Assembly (NCBI GenBank): GCA_930367215.1
Contig: OV884056.1
Coordinates: 86,067,285 to 86,131,284 of the forward strand
Direction: 5' to 3'
From: Pollenia angustigena
Lineage: Eukaryota; Arthropoda; Insecta; Diptera; Polleniidae
Length of the DNA stretch: 64,000 bases
The stretch's first letter is position 1, and every line of letters starts with the position of its first letter. Under the pieces are notes generated by a model. It was not told the origin of the DNA. It ran no database searches and was given only the letters and a program-made list of their open reading frames with translations. Positions 11,623-22,034 of the stretch are shown here, in pieces. The position numbers and the translations under genes are program-made.

Positions 11623-11866
11623 TACTTATGTTCCACATTGTATTATAATCCACATTTGAAAAACATTTGAGAATTACGTTTCAATTTGAAAATAATATCC
11701 CCTTTTTGTTGAGAATGCTATGATCTTCAAATGATTTTCAAATTAGATATAAAAAAACGTTTCTCGTTTGAGAAAACGTTTGATATCAAATCATTTTCAA
11801 TTTGATTTGGACCATAGAATAGAATTTAACAACATTAACAACAACATATCGAGCCCTTGCTGCAAG

Positions 11867-11992
11867 AAAAAACAAAATTAAAAAACAAACTGCTTCATTC
11901 TATTGTCTCCGTAAGAAAACAACAACCAAAAACCAATTTGCCAATTCAGTTTTTTGCAATGAAGCAGTTTGTTTTTGAATTTTGTTTTTTCT
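11867..11992. repeat. Inverted repeat (33-bp arms)
   Basis: AAACAAACTGCTTCATT near 11880 is mirrored by AATGAAGCAGTTTGTTT near 11958; the arms extend into ACAAAATT / AATTTTGT. Possibly a small foldback transposon. Confidence 0.6.
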
Positions 11993-12579
11993 TTTTACTC
12001 ACTTACAACTACAATTCGAGTCGGAAAGAACCCAACCAATTGTAGGGGGATGTTAGAAAAGATAAACTCACTGTTTATTGTTGGTGGTTTGTTTAAGCTT
12101 TGATATTGTTACAAGTAAGACTTAGAGTGTTTATAATTCTTATTCGCATTAGGGTTTTATTTGATTAATATTTTTGGCTTTTCTAAAATCTTTAGAAAAT
12201 ATTTCCTCATGAGCTGGCCTGAGCAACCAGTGAAATGCGCATAGAAGCTAGCTTTCCCTTAACAATAAATTTCAGTGTATTTATCAAATATGATAAATTG
12301 GGAATTTGGCACGTCAAACGGAAATAGTATTAATAAAAAAAAATGTTATTTGGATGATTTAAAGCAGCGGTCATCAGGGTTACCGTTGGAAATTTTCGAA
12401 AAGGGTCACAAAAAGGGGATTTTCCAGAAAAAGGGGTCAAAAAAAGGGTATTTCAATAAAAAAAAAGGGTCAAGTTTTTTATAAGCAGTATTTCCCATTT
12501 AAATTAACCTAATAAGACCAAGTTTTTTATAAGCAAACAAAAAAATAATATTTCAAGTAGGAAGAGCTCAAAAAACTTA

Positions 12580-13090
12580 CAGCCGTATTCATAACAAAAA
12601 GTTAGCCACAGTTTGTACACTACGTACAACGAGCTGCTAACTAGAATGCCGATTAAGCTTAGCAGCTTGTTGGCACAAAGTTAATTCATAACGAACTTTT
12701 CTCCATCTGCCATCTTTTAATAAATCAACTCTGAATTTCTATGATCTCTGAATTTTTTTTTTTTTGTTTTTCGCTTCACATATAAAAATTTAAAAAAGTT
12801 TTTAAAATTAAAATAAATTATGTAAAAGACAGTTAATTAAAAAAAACAGTTATTTAAAAAAAAATTGTTTGACTTTAAACGGCTTTTTCACAAGTTGGCA
12901 AACGTTTGGCAGCTCGTTAATTGAACATTTTTGTCAGCGTTTTTTTAATATGAAGTTTGACGTTTGGTATGACAAAAAATTGTCAGGTGAAGACGCTATG
13001 TTACAAGATTTTAGTAAATCATTAGCCTGAGTTTGGTTTGAATAAACTTTTTGCTAACTTCATGCCAAATTTCCATTATGAATACGGCTG
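12580..13090. mobile_element. PIF/Harbinger-like MITE within the hAT
   Basis: Ends CAGCCGTATTCATAA and TTATGAATACGGCTG, with TTA on both sides (12577-12579, 13091-13093). Near its right side it contains half of the foldback family seen complete at 17643-17785 (AAAAATTGTCAGGTGAAGAC). Confidence 0.8.
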
Positions 13091-13739
13091 TTAATTTTTT
13101 TATGGAATGCTCTGTCCTGTTTTAAACACCCGACAAAAAGTTTATTCTTTATCATTATAGCTAATTTTTTTAATAATTTTTATGTAATTTTCCGATTTAG
13201 CGATGTCAAATAAATCTTAATAATAAATTTTGTATTCCCGTAAATAACTTTGATAAATTTTAGTGTTTGATTTAAATTTTGCAATCGTTCGCGAATTGTA
13301 ACCATTTTCTCGATTAACCCTTTCAGACATTAAATAGAACCAGTTGAGATAAAAATTTGAAATTTTCAGAGTAAGCTAACTTGGGAGTGCTGATTAAGAA
13401 TCTGGAGTCAGATTACAGGTAGGTTGTCTCACCTGGCCGCAAGTTGTTGTCCAATATATTGGACAATGTTACTCGGTGGACATGTTTCTTCTAAGTAAAC
13501 TTAAAGTCAAAGGGTGTAATTTAATGAGACAAAGGTATTAAAAAAAATCTATTTTGTGTGATAGTTAGCAAAGCAGGTTTTGCAAATAAAAAATCATTTT
13601 TTTGAATAAGAGACCAGTGTTTGTATTTTCCTTAAATATTGGTTAGTGGTTGTGAACATTGCTTGTTTTTTTGTGCTTGATTGAGTTTTGCAATGGCTCA
13701 GTAGAAAGAAATACATTTTGCTTTGAATAGATTAATTTG

Positions 13740-13910
13740 CTCGTCCAAGTAAATATTTTCCTACAGGGGCAACTGGTAATGACGGACCATTTTTCATCAT
13801 AATATGAAGTCCAAAAAACACACGTATTTCATCAGCGCTGGATGGTTTAAAATATGACTTGCCCTGCTGAACGGCATATAAAATTGTGTTACATGTGGCA
13901 TCGTCAAAAT
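13740..13910 (-). pseudogene. piggyBac transposase fragment
   Basis: One minus frame reads GKSYFKPSSADEIRVFFGLHI followed by MMKNGPSLPVAPVGKYLL. This matches the start of the DDE_Tnp_1_7 domain of piggyBac transposases (W.P.T..EI..F.GL.I.MG). The upstream part continues in another frame, so there is at least one frameshift. The catalytic Asp residues are not present in this fragment. Confidence 0.6.
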
Positions 13911-14099
13911 ATTATTGTCGATATACATATTTTTGGAAATATTTAAAATGGAGTTTCTATCATTTGGCGGAACAAATTCGAATAGTTTTTATTTCGCATG
14001 AGCCTATTCTTCCATACAATAGATTTTCAGTAAATTTCATTTTGGTGCTTTGGTTGTGGTACTTAATTCACAATGTGGGTCAGCTTAATTTTCCTTAGA

Positions 14100-14160
14100 C
14101 TTCTTTATCTTCAATTTCTTCTGGAAATGCTTCATGGTCTTGAACCACTGTTTTATAAAA
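14100..14160 (-). pseudogene. piggyBac transposase, acidic N-terminal piece
   Basis: Minus-strand frame reads VVQDHEAFPEEIEDKEV, the acidic spacer usual between the start and the DDE domain of piggyBac proteins. It is separated from the true N-terminus (14816-14899) by a LINE fragment. Confidence 0.4.
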
Positions 14161-14815
14161 TTAAGGTAAGGGTAGGTCGAAAGGAGGACGACGCATCAAG
14201 GATACAACCTAATTTCAGTACGATATATACCTAGGCCACTACTGGACCTGTTGTGCACTCCTTAGGAAACATGGGGATTTAGGTGGGTAGTGCTACCACC
14301 ACCTATAGGGAGGGTATTAACGTCTGGCGTTAAGAAACTCATTTTCCCGGACGTAATTCCTAAGTTTTTCCAGTCAGCGTTCCTCAGGGATCCTAAGTCC
14401 AACATGACATCGCTCCCGAGGTGTTTCGATCTTAATTCGACGAAGTCCTGACAGTGGCTGTAAAAGTGTTCAGCGTCTCGCTCTCCTCACCAAACGTTCT
14501 AAACTCGTCAGATTCCTGGACTTAGCCTATTAACTGCCATCGCCCTAATTGCCCTTTGGGTGTCGGTAAATATATTGGCATCTAATCGCCCCATATTCGA
14601 TTCCATTCATCTCATACATTCCGTAATAGCATGGACTTCACCTGGAAGCTTTTGTTTTTATCCGGCAGACGGTAGAATATCTCGGTTTCTGTGTTTTCAA
14701 CATAGACCCTGGTTCTATCCCCTAGCTAAGGGCCGTCCAGACGCATCTGTGCATCAACAGAACCCCACAGGAGTTTGTACTAAATTCAAGAAACTTACTA
14801 AGAGAAAAGCTCATC
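14161..14815 (-). mobile_element. LINE fragment: RNase H domain and C-terminal tail, inserted in piggyBac
   Basis: Minus-strand translation, with frameshifts, gives the RNase H blocks YVENTETEISYRLPDKNKSF and NIFTDTQRAIRAMAVNRLSP; the Asp of FTD is a catalytic residue. Then follows a cysteine-poor tail, EHFYSHCQDFVELRSKHLGS, typical of the 3' end of insect I/ingi/Loa-like LINEs that carry RNase H. The insertion point lies inside the piggyBac N-terminal coding region. It is 5'-truncated and dead. Confidence 0.7.
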
Positions 14816-14899
14816 ATCTGCTCTAACATCGCTTGCATCAGAAGATTCTTCTAAAAGTTTCAAGATTTCTTCTTCACTAAGTAGTAGTTTTAAAGCCAT
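14816..14899 (-). pseudogene. piggyBac transposase N-terminus
   Basis: From the ATG at 14899 the minus strand reads MALKLLLSEEEILKLLEESS and on into SDASDVRA, like the acidic N-terminus of piggyBac transposases (SDEEI..LEES). It is cut off by the LINE fragment at about 14815. Confidence 0.6.
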
Positions 14900-15938
14900 T
14901 TCGTAAAATTAACACCAGTACTGGCAAAATAAATGTTCTCGCCAATTCCAAAAACTGCAACCACAAAGTCAATTTGTCCAATATAATGGACGTGCATTTA
15001 AAAGCGTCTAAAGGCTATATTATTTTAAAATTAAATGGAATTAACATTCTAATATCTTAAGAACTACTCAAGTAATACTAACAAATTTTTTTCAAAGTGT
15101 AAAACTAATACTGAAGAGTACTATATTTCACAATAGCAAAGGAACTTTTGAAAATCACTCAATTTAACACAAATTAATGAAAAATATCACTTCTAAAACA
15201 CATGTGTTTAAAGTATAACAAACACTCTTTTTATAACGGTAAATACTATAAAAATCCGTTGATTTGCGTCAACTCTACATGACTTTAAAGAGAAAAATTT
15301 AAATGTCCAATATATTGGACAAAATGTCTGAAAGGGTTAAAGCGATTTTCTCCTGTAAGTGTCAGATTTTTTAAAGCTTTTACGATTTTTAATAAATATA
15401 AGACTTTGCTATCATACCGCTGTTACCAAATATTTAGGAATTTCCGCTAATTGAGCAATTTTTACCTCTTGTTTTCATTCCTGTTAGGGCACTCTCAACA
15501 CTGTCGATTCAAAAGGGGGCGAAAAGTTTAATACCTTTTGCCATTATTAAGGGCGAATTTTTTTGAATAAAACATGTTAATGTTTAAGAGAGCAAAACAC
15601 CAAATTGCATTTTTTTAATAAAGTGTAAAATTTTTGTTTTGAAAAGAAACCACCGTAAAAAATAACAAATATTTATATGAGTTATGTTTGCTTTTAGGGA
15701 AATTGTATTTTACTATCAAAAATCAAGGAGAAGAAAGCATGGAATTGTAAGTTTATACTTTAAGTCTGTTCCATATCAAGCAATGCTTATTTCGAAAACA
15801 TTTGTTTAGCACTTCTGTTCCGCAGTGTTGACAAAAAACAAAATGTGAGAGCTATTTCCAAAAAAGGGTCACAAAAGATATCAACACCGTCGAAAAAAAG
15901 GATCAAATTGATACTTAAGTATCACAACGGTAAGGCTG

Positions 15939-16616
15939 GCGGTCATCACCAAGAGAGACAGTTAAAAATGTGTATGTAGTGGTAAGTGCAAAGAGAGGAA
16001 AATAAATTTACTCTTTTGAGACATTAACTATGTGTTTTCTTCTTGTTTTTTGAAATTAAGGATTTTTACAATTGTTTCGTTAACCTTCGTGTTGTGTGTG
16101 TGTGAAATTCGGCCCCCCGGGGCATAGCGTGATGATCGTTGATTTAAAGGAAATTTTATTCGTAATCAATCGTAAATTTTGTTCTCAATCATTGGATCAA
16201 AATCGGAGCAATCATTTTCCAGTTATGATGAAATACATTAGCATCACCAGTCTATAATAAAAAACTAGACGAATTGAAAAATACTTAAAAAGAATTTGAA
16301 TTAAAAACCTTTAATATATTTTACCAACATTAAGGCACTTTTTTAAAAGAAACATTCTTGTACGTTCCCGGGGCTAAAAAGTCAGGGAAACTAAAAGCCT
16401 TTCTATATAATTTTAATAAAAAGTTGTATGCCTTTAAAAAAGCACAATAGATCTCAATTTGTATATACATTTTGCAAAAAATTGAGATTTTACCGATATC
16501 TTAAAACATTTTACGCAAAATAAAAAATTTTGCGGCTTGCAGCGGTTTTTGAAGTACGACGGTAAGTCTTCAAAAAAAGTTGGCAACAATGGTTGTTAAT
16601 GTGATTTTATTTAAAA
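15939..16616. other. Unassigned intronic spacer
   Basis: AT-rich, with a short GC patch around 16110-16125 (GGCCCCCCGGGG) and a weak partner at about 16368 (CCCGGGGC). No coding or transposon assignment possible. Confidence 0.3.
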
Positions 16617-17483
16617 CTAGCTGACCCGATAGACGTTGTCCTGTCCAAATTAGGAAAAATGATTGCGTTCGATTTTTAAAATCCGTTAAAAAGATACGAA
16701 CATTTGAAAGAAAAATTAGTCAAATCGATGGAGCCGTTTTCTGATTTAAGGTAAATCGAAAAAAGTGGGCGGGATAAAATTTTCTTTCCGTAAAAACCTA
16801 TGTTGAACCATGGCGATGATTTTAAAGAAAAAATCGTCCAAATCGGTCAAGCCGTTCTCAAGTTATGCGCTTAATAGAAAAAGTAGGCGTGGTACATTTT
16901 TCTTTCGATGAAAACGTAAAATGGATTAATACGAACATTTGAAAGAAAAATTTGTCAAATCGATGGAGCCGTTTTTTGATTTTAGTAAGTTGGACCATGG
17001 CAATCATTTTAAAGAAAAAATCGTCCAAATCGGTCAAGCCGTTCTCAAGTTATGCGCTTAATAGAAAAAGTGGGCGTAATAGTAGGCGTGGTAAATTTTT
17101 CTTTCGATGAAAACGTAAAATGGATTAATATGAACATTTGAAAGAAAAATTTGTCAAATCGATGGAGCCGTTTTCTGATTTTAGGTAATTCGAAAAAAGT
17201 GGGCGTAAAAGTGGGCGGGCGAAAATTTTCTTTTCGTATAAATCTAAGTTGGACCATGGCGATAATTTTAAAGAAAAAATCGTCACAACTATATAGATGT
17301 CATTGGTGGTGCAATATGAAAATTGGATTTTGCCACGCCACTCCGCCCGCAGACCAAAAATCAGACTTCACAGTGTCACCCGCCTGAATATTCCTAGGCC
17401 TAGCCGTTTTGGAGTCCTTACGTTACACACATCCTGTTCTATATACATATATAGATAGATAGATAGATAGACAAAAAAAAATA
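16617..17483 (+). repeat. Dispersed repeat with internal tandem units and (GATA) tail
   Basis: Begins with CTAGCTGACCCGATAGACGT, a start shared by a widespread insect interspersed repeat. It then repeats the segments GTCAAATCGATGGAGCCGTT (three times, at about 16719, 16955 and 17155) and CAAATCGGTCAAGCCGTTCT (twice), with GTGGGCG words between, and ends in a (GATA)n tract at about 17452-17471. A retroposed, LINE- or SINE-derived origin is likely but not proven. Confidence 0.5.
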
Positions 17484-17642
17484 AGTAAACTTAAAAATAT
17501 ATTACAGTATTTATCGGATATAAGAAACTTAAAAAATCCAGGAAAAAAGTTTCTTATAAGCGTTTCTTTCTTATATACAACTATTTTATATAAGAAACTT
17601 ATTTCTTATATAAGTAGCCATAAGAATTTTCATATTTTGTTA

Positions 17643-17785
17643 CATAGGGTTATCACCTGACAATTTTTAGTTATAATAAACGTCAAACTTCATATAAAAA
17701 AAAACACTGACAAACATTTTAAAGTTTTTTCTATATGGGCTTTCACGTTTGGTATGACAAAAAATTGTCAGGTGAAGACCCCATG
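17643..17785. mobile_element. Small foldback MITE (TTA target)
   Basis: CATAGGGTTATCACCTGAC is mirrored by GTCAGGTGAAGACCCCATG, with TTA on each side (17640-17642, 17786-17788). Confidence 0.75.
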
Positions 17786-18303
17786 TTAACGTTTCTAACT
17801 TTTAAAGAATTATTGTCTATATCTTTTGAGCTTTTCCCTATTTTAGATAACGTTGAAAGTCCAATATTATATTTTTTGCAATTTCGCTTCTTTTTATACC
17901 GTTTTGTATTTCTTTTAAAATTTTAACTTTTGTTTTTATTGAAAAAAAAACACAAAGCTTCTCATGAGCAGTGTTGCCAAAACTTGGTGACCAAAAATGG
18001 CTAAATTTACGGGAAAAAATGGGTAAAAAATGGCTAAAAGCTATTTTAAATAAAAACACATTAAAATTCAATAACAAAACAGAAATAATTCATTTAAAGT
18101 GGTTTACGATGAAATTGCAAGTTAAGATCAATTTGTTAAATAAGAATAAACGTAAATTAATGTTTTGATAGATATTTAAAAAATTAAATCATCGATAAAT
18201 TGGATTTGATATTGTTCATCTCATAGGAATCACCCGGCCTATTAGTTTTTAATAATTTGAAGGTAAATCATAATCACGACAACATTGACCCAACCTTTTC
18301 AGT

Positions 18304-18580
18304 CCAGATCTACAATAAAAAACAAGTAAGAAAGTATAGACGGTCAACACGGAATATATGGTACCCTACACCACATTAGAACCTATGTACCAAATTTTAT
18401 CAAATAATCTCCAAAACAGCCAGCCAGCATAAAAAACATCGTTAATTCGACTCAAAAAGTGATACTGAGTCAATCATATACGTAAAGGTGGGCTTAGGAC
18501 CATTATTTTAAGGTGTTACAAACATCAGCAAAAACGCATCGTACCCTCTCCACTATTGTGGTGCTGGTATAAATATTTGA
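18304..18580 (+). repeat. Partial dispersed repeat (AACAAGTAAGAAAGTATAG family)
   Basis: Starts AAAAACAAGTAAGAAAGTAT, then GGTACCCTACACCAC. The same start occurs near 28582, 60921 and 63743, and inverted at 31316-31366, so this is a common repeat of this genome. Confidence 0.55.
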
Positions 18581-18889
18581 TTGATAAAATCGAATTAACG
18601 GTTGCTTAATGTATCCTTTTTCTCAAATTACTTTAAACGATGTTTACTTGGGTAAATACCCTCTTTTCTTCATCATGCAAGTGAGAGCAACTATATAGTC
18701 CATTCTGAAATTTCTAAAAAAAATTGTTTTGCCGCCTGCATCTCTTTATTGAAATACTTGCAACCAGAAAGAAACACCGATGTTTGTGTTGATCCATTTT
18801 ATAAATTTAATAATGGACTACTATTGCTTTATTTTGAAAGATGTTTTATCAGAAATATGCAATTGCATGTTTTTCCTTGTGCGACTAAT

Positions 18890-19795
18890 GAAGGCAGAAA
18901 CCATATATTTATCCGTTTTAGAGATTTTTATGAATTTTGGCATCGATTTGTTAGTGCATATTTTTGCATATTTTATCATTTGCAGCATATTTTAGTTAAA
19001 AGAGCCTTTTTGCAGCATTTTTTAGGTTTATAGCGCATATTTTGCCTTTTTAATGCATATTTTGATACATATTCAATATTTTTAGATGCCTACAATAGCT
19101 TTCGCAGCAAATAAATAAAAAAAATTTTTTTTCAAAAATCGGTTTCTTTAATTTCGACATCTACATTTAGTTTTTACTCTTAAATTGTAAGACAAAGCAG
19201 GTTTTCATTAAGAATAAATGTTATGCGAATTGTATCTAGACCAATCTTAGTATTCCGATCGACTCCGAGTCACTTTTTAAGCTGATCTAACGATGTCCAT
19301 CCATCCGCCTGGCTGATTGTCTGTCCATGTAAGCCTTGTGAGCAGAGTTCCAATTTTGTAGATAATTTGATCAAATATGGACGAAGTCTATGCAAATGGT
19401 GAGAATCGGTCTATAATTTAACATCCAAATTAGAATCTTTGTGTCCGCAAGCTATCTAATTACGATGATATTTAATTTAAATTCCTTTTAAATGTTAACA
19501 TTTGTTAACAATTTAGCGACCGTACCTAAAATCCCTTTAAGACAAAAACCCATATGGATGTTAATATCTAGATAATATTCGGCGCAAACATCTCTTATAT
19601 GAATTTTAACCTTTTCTAGGTTTTTTTTAGATTTTGTTATTAAATTAATGAAATTAATGGCTTCAAATGAGCAATTTTAATTTTTAGGGCATATTTTTAA
19701 AATTTTTCAGGGCATATTTTCCAGTTTTTACTGCATATTTAATGCGCATAAAACGTGTTTTTAGAGCATATTTCTGGTTTCCCTGATCATCATAG
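18890..19795. mobile_element. hAT-like element rich in GCATATTTT words
   Basis: The left side starts near AAGGCAGAAACCATATAT and the right side ends in GAGCATATTTCTGGTTTCCCTG, an approximate inverted pair. GCATATTTT-type words are dense at both ends, as in the hAT elements at 55353-56775 and 57220-57456. The borders are not exact. Confidence 0.45.
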
Positions 19796-20091
19796 TTCAT
19801 AGCGATTTCCAATATTTGTAAAAGTTGTGATTTAAATGAAATGAGTTTGAATTGTTGAAAATGTTTATTTTACTTTAATACATTTTTATAAAAAATTGAA
19901 AATTATTATTTTAAAAGAAAAACGGCAAAAAAAATTTATGGCTAAATAAGTTGAAAAATGGCTAAAAAAATGACTAATGGCTAAACTAATTTCTTAATGG
20001 CTAAACAGGATGAAAAATGGCTAAATCTAGCCACTAAATGGCTAAATTGGCAACACTGCTCATGAGTACCAGCTCGCTCATCTAAAACTAA

Positions 20092-20345
20092 AGCTGGAGG
20101 CCCATAACACGCGTTTTCGCCTCCACGCAGCGCATGCTTTTCTAACCTTACTTGTGTTCTATGTTTCAAGTTACATGCAACGGTTTTTATGCAGCAGCAG
20201 CACAAGTAAAAATAAAATTTAATTTGTCAAAAGCAGCTACGCTTTTGTGCATGTAACTTACTACGTATAACTACACAAATTCTACTTTTTTGACAGCTGC
20301 GTATGCTGCGAAAAAGCGAGTAACGCGTGGTGTGGACCTCCAGCT
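20092..20345. mobile_element. PIF/Harbinger-like MITE
   Basis: AGCTGGAGGCCCA..CACGCG is mirrored by CGCGTGG..TGGACCTCCAGCT, flanked by TAA (20089-20091, 20346-20348). It contains opposed GCGCATGC / GTATGC and AGCAGC segments. Confidence 0.75.
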
Positions 20346-20947
20346 TAAAAGTAAAAAAAAAAAACTTTGTTTTTGTTGTAAAACTGTCAGAAAACAGAGT
20401 TGTCCATGCAAACTATATAAATTCTGTGTTGCCGTTGGAAGTTTCTTATATAAATTCTTTTTCTATACATTTTGTGATTTTGGTGTTTAAAAAAAATGTT
20501 CTTTTTCAGTTTTTTTCTTATAAGCGTTTTTCTTATATGAAACCTTTTTTGTTAGAAAAATCGCAAAAACACATGGTGTTTTTGAAAATGTTTCTTATAA
20601 GCGTTTTGTTCTTATAAGAGATGTTCTTATATCTGAATAATACTGTATTTAATACTTTTATTAATATATTTATGTACATATTTTATAATTATTGCTTTAT
20701 TTTATATAACATGCATTTTAATATGGTTTTTCTTTGTATCGATTTTATTTTGAGAGCTATTTAAGATAAACTAGCGATAACTTGTTATCAAAATTGGTGA
20801 CGATAGTACATTTTTCCTGTTTCGCATTATGTTTCAAGATGAAACGACAGGGTTCGTTTTCAAAATTTTGTATGGCAAAACATGTTGTTTGAATCATGAA
20901 TGGGAGAGTAAAACACGAATCTTTAAATTAAAAAAAAAAATACTTAC

Positions 20948-21171
20948 TATGCCAAAGATTTCATTAAAGATCTAGGTGTTTCAGGAGATTCGCGTATTGG
21001 AGGACTAGTGATATACAAAATACGATCTTGTTTTGGTACACCATGCATGCAACGGCCCAAAGTACTGGCTAAGGTCTCGCCAAAGACACAATAACCACTA
21101 CGTCTGGCACGGCCTAAAACTTCTGCCGATGATTTGGAAGAAATGCATGTTACATAAAGTGGAGCCTTCAT
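20948..21171 (-). CDS. CRMP: CRMP exon 6, CRMP-type alternative (non-catalytic) version
   Basis: Encodes residues 253-326 plus two bases of Tyr327. Acceptor TTCTTCAG before ATGAAG, donor GCATA|GTAAGT. It starts PLYVTCISSKSSAEVLGRA, aligning with the family strand PLYIVHVMSKSA, but Cys replaces the His that is the fourth metal ligand in dihydropyrimidinase. The following GEPIAASLGTDGTHYW block of the enzyme is replaced by GETLASTLGRCMHGV. The exon then resumes the family with YITSPPIRESPETPRSLMKS. The product joined through this exon should therefore be a structural/signalling CRMP, not an active enzyme (inference). The internal Met is not a start. Lengths and phases (0 in, 2 out) fit exons 5 and 7 exactly. 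Confidence 0.93.
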
Positions 21172-21356
21172 CTGAAGAAAAAGAAAAAATAGATTAATAG
21201 AAATACAAGTAGGATGTATGTACTATATACATACATATGTATGTATTAACAAAAGCTACTAAATGTGTTAGTTTGTTAGAAGTACAAAACAGCATTGAAA
21301 TTCAAATTATTCGCCCAGTTTGATCATTTTAACCCTTGCAAAGGAGTTTGACTTAC

Positions 21357-21428
21357 TTTGCCAACATATTCTTTTAAAAACTCGATGCCTGAAGGTCCAG
21401 CGATTTCATGACATAAAAGATAAGATAT
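21357..21428 (-). other. Possible extra cassette exon or relic of the DHP-type exon in CRMP intron 5
   Basis: Seen: an open minus frame ending at a consensus donor (GGCAAA|GTAAGT), with a plausible acceptor CGGCTAAG 72 bases upstream. It would encode 24 residues, ISYLLCHEIAGPSGIEF and on to KEYVGK, and both borders are phase 0, so it could be inserted between exons 5 and 6 without a shift. It resembles the dihydropyrimidinase strand YVVHV(M)SKSAGIEL weakly but at key points (the His and GIE). The frame stays open upstream to about 21500. It may be a cassette exon, a decayed alternative exon, or chance. RNA data would decide. Confidence 0.3.
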
Positions 21429-21821
21429 CTTAGCCGAAACAGCGAGTGCATCACTTAACGACCTGCTAAACGCTGACAGAATTAGACCCGCAATTTAATC
21501 ATACAATTAAGAACACCTTCATGGATTTAAGAGTTATGTTTTTCTACTCTCTTGTTGGCATTACACGGACATTTTGGAGACATAGGGTAGCGTTCGTTTG
21601 AGTGCAGTGTAAGTATTTACAGTGATTATATAATATTTACAGTGGATCGATATAAAAATAATAAAAAATAAAAAAAACTTAAATAATAAATTTGTTCAAA
21701 AATAAAAGAAAACTAAGCAAAAATTTTCCAAGATTTATTAAAACAAAATCGTAGGTAATATCAAAAATCATTCCAAAACCAATAACAAAAATGAACTACA
21801 AATATTTCATATTAAAATTAC

Positions 21822-21968
21822 CTGATGAGCTAGAATACAGGCACGATTAACAGCCTCTGCTTCAACTTCCTCCTGGCGTGATAGCTCATGACCTTCAGGT
21901 CCAGTAACACCGTTAGCTAACAATTTCTTAACATTTTTAGCAATAATATCACCATTTTCAGCATGTAC
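21822..21968 (-). CDS. CRMP: CRMP/dihydropyrimidinase exon 5
   Basis: Encodes residues 204-252 (49 codons, phase 0 at both ends). It begins [12 protein letters not shown]; the His (205) is the third metal-ligand His of the family. It continues [10 protein letters not shown] and [17 protein letters not shown], the conserved helix before the sixth strand. Acceptor TTAAAAG, donor CAG|GTAATT. Common to all isoforms as far as visible. Confidence 0.95.
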
Positions 21969-22034
21969 CTTTTAACAAACAAACAAAACTCTAAGACATT
22001 TTAATAATTCATAAATAACAGAAATTATAAATAC

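Larger units (their letters stand above)
13318..15336 (-). mobile_element. piggyBac element, defective
   Basis: Ends CCCTTTCAGAC and GTCTGAAAGGG, directly flanked by TTAA on both sides (13314-13317, 15337-15340), the piggyBac target. The palindrome GTCCAATATATTGGAC lies just inside both ends (about 13448 and 15305). The transposase is on the minus strand, in pieces. The empty site is visible in the paralogous hAT copy near 45190-45205. Confidence 0.85.
12375..15938. mobile_element. hAT element carrying nested insertions
   Basis: Terminal repeats CAGGGTTACCGTTG and CAACGGTAAGGCTG, flanked by an exact 8-bp duplication GCGGTCAT (12367-12374 and 15939-15946), diagnostic of hAT. Subterminal AAGGGGATTTTCC / AAAAGGGTC words. 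It was interrupted by a TTA-flanked MITE (12580-13090) and a piggyBac element (13318-15336). A second copy, with the same ends and internal order but without the piggyBac, begins at 44570. No hAT transposase ORF recognised, so probably a non-autonomous member. Confidence 0.88.
17969..20058. mobile_element. hAT element with TGGCTAAA subterminal repeats
   Basis: Ends CAGTGTTGCCAA and TTGGCAACACTG, with an exact 8-bp duplication CTCATGAG (17961-17968, 20059-20066). The word ATGGCTAAA is repeated at both ends, many times at the right (19938-20045). It holds further insertions: a dispersed-repeat piece near 18304-18580 and another hAT-like segment near 18890-19795. No transposase recognised. Confidence 0.85.
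17505..20645. mobile_element. pogo-like TIR element carrying nested insertions
   Basis: Ends CAGTATTTATCGGATATAAG and the complement of a near-identical CAGTATTATTCAGATATAAG, each with flanking TA (17503-17504, 20646-20647). This is typical of the pogo/Tigger branch of Tc1/mariner. Repeated TTCTTATAAGCGTTT words occur near both ends. Interrupted by elements at 17643, 17969 and 20092. No transposase seen. Confidence 0.7.
6503..20947 (-). other. CRMP: CRMP intron 6 (14.4 kb), packed with transposons
   Basis: Bounded by donor GCATA|GTAAGT at 20947 and acceptor AATTCTAG at 6503. It is by far the longest intron and is mostly transposon (LINE, hAT, piggyBac, pogo-like elements, MITEs). In the pieces not assigned to an element (6503-6737, 6877-7030, 10565-10980, 11170-11470, 11993-12374, 15939-16616, 20646-20947) I saw no additional CRMP-like exon. 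Confidence 0.85.
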
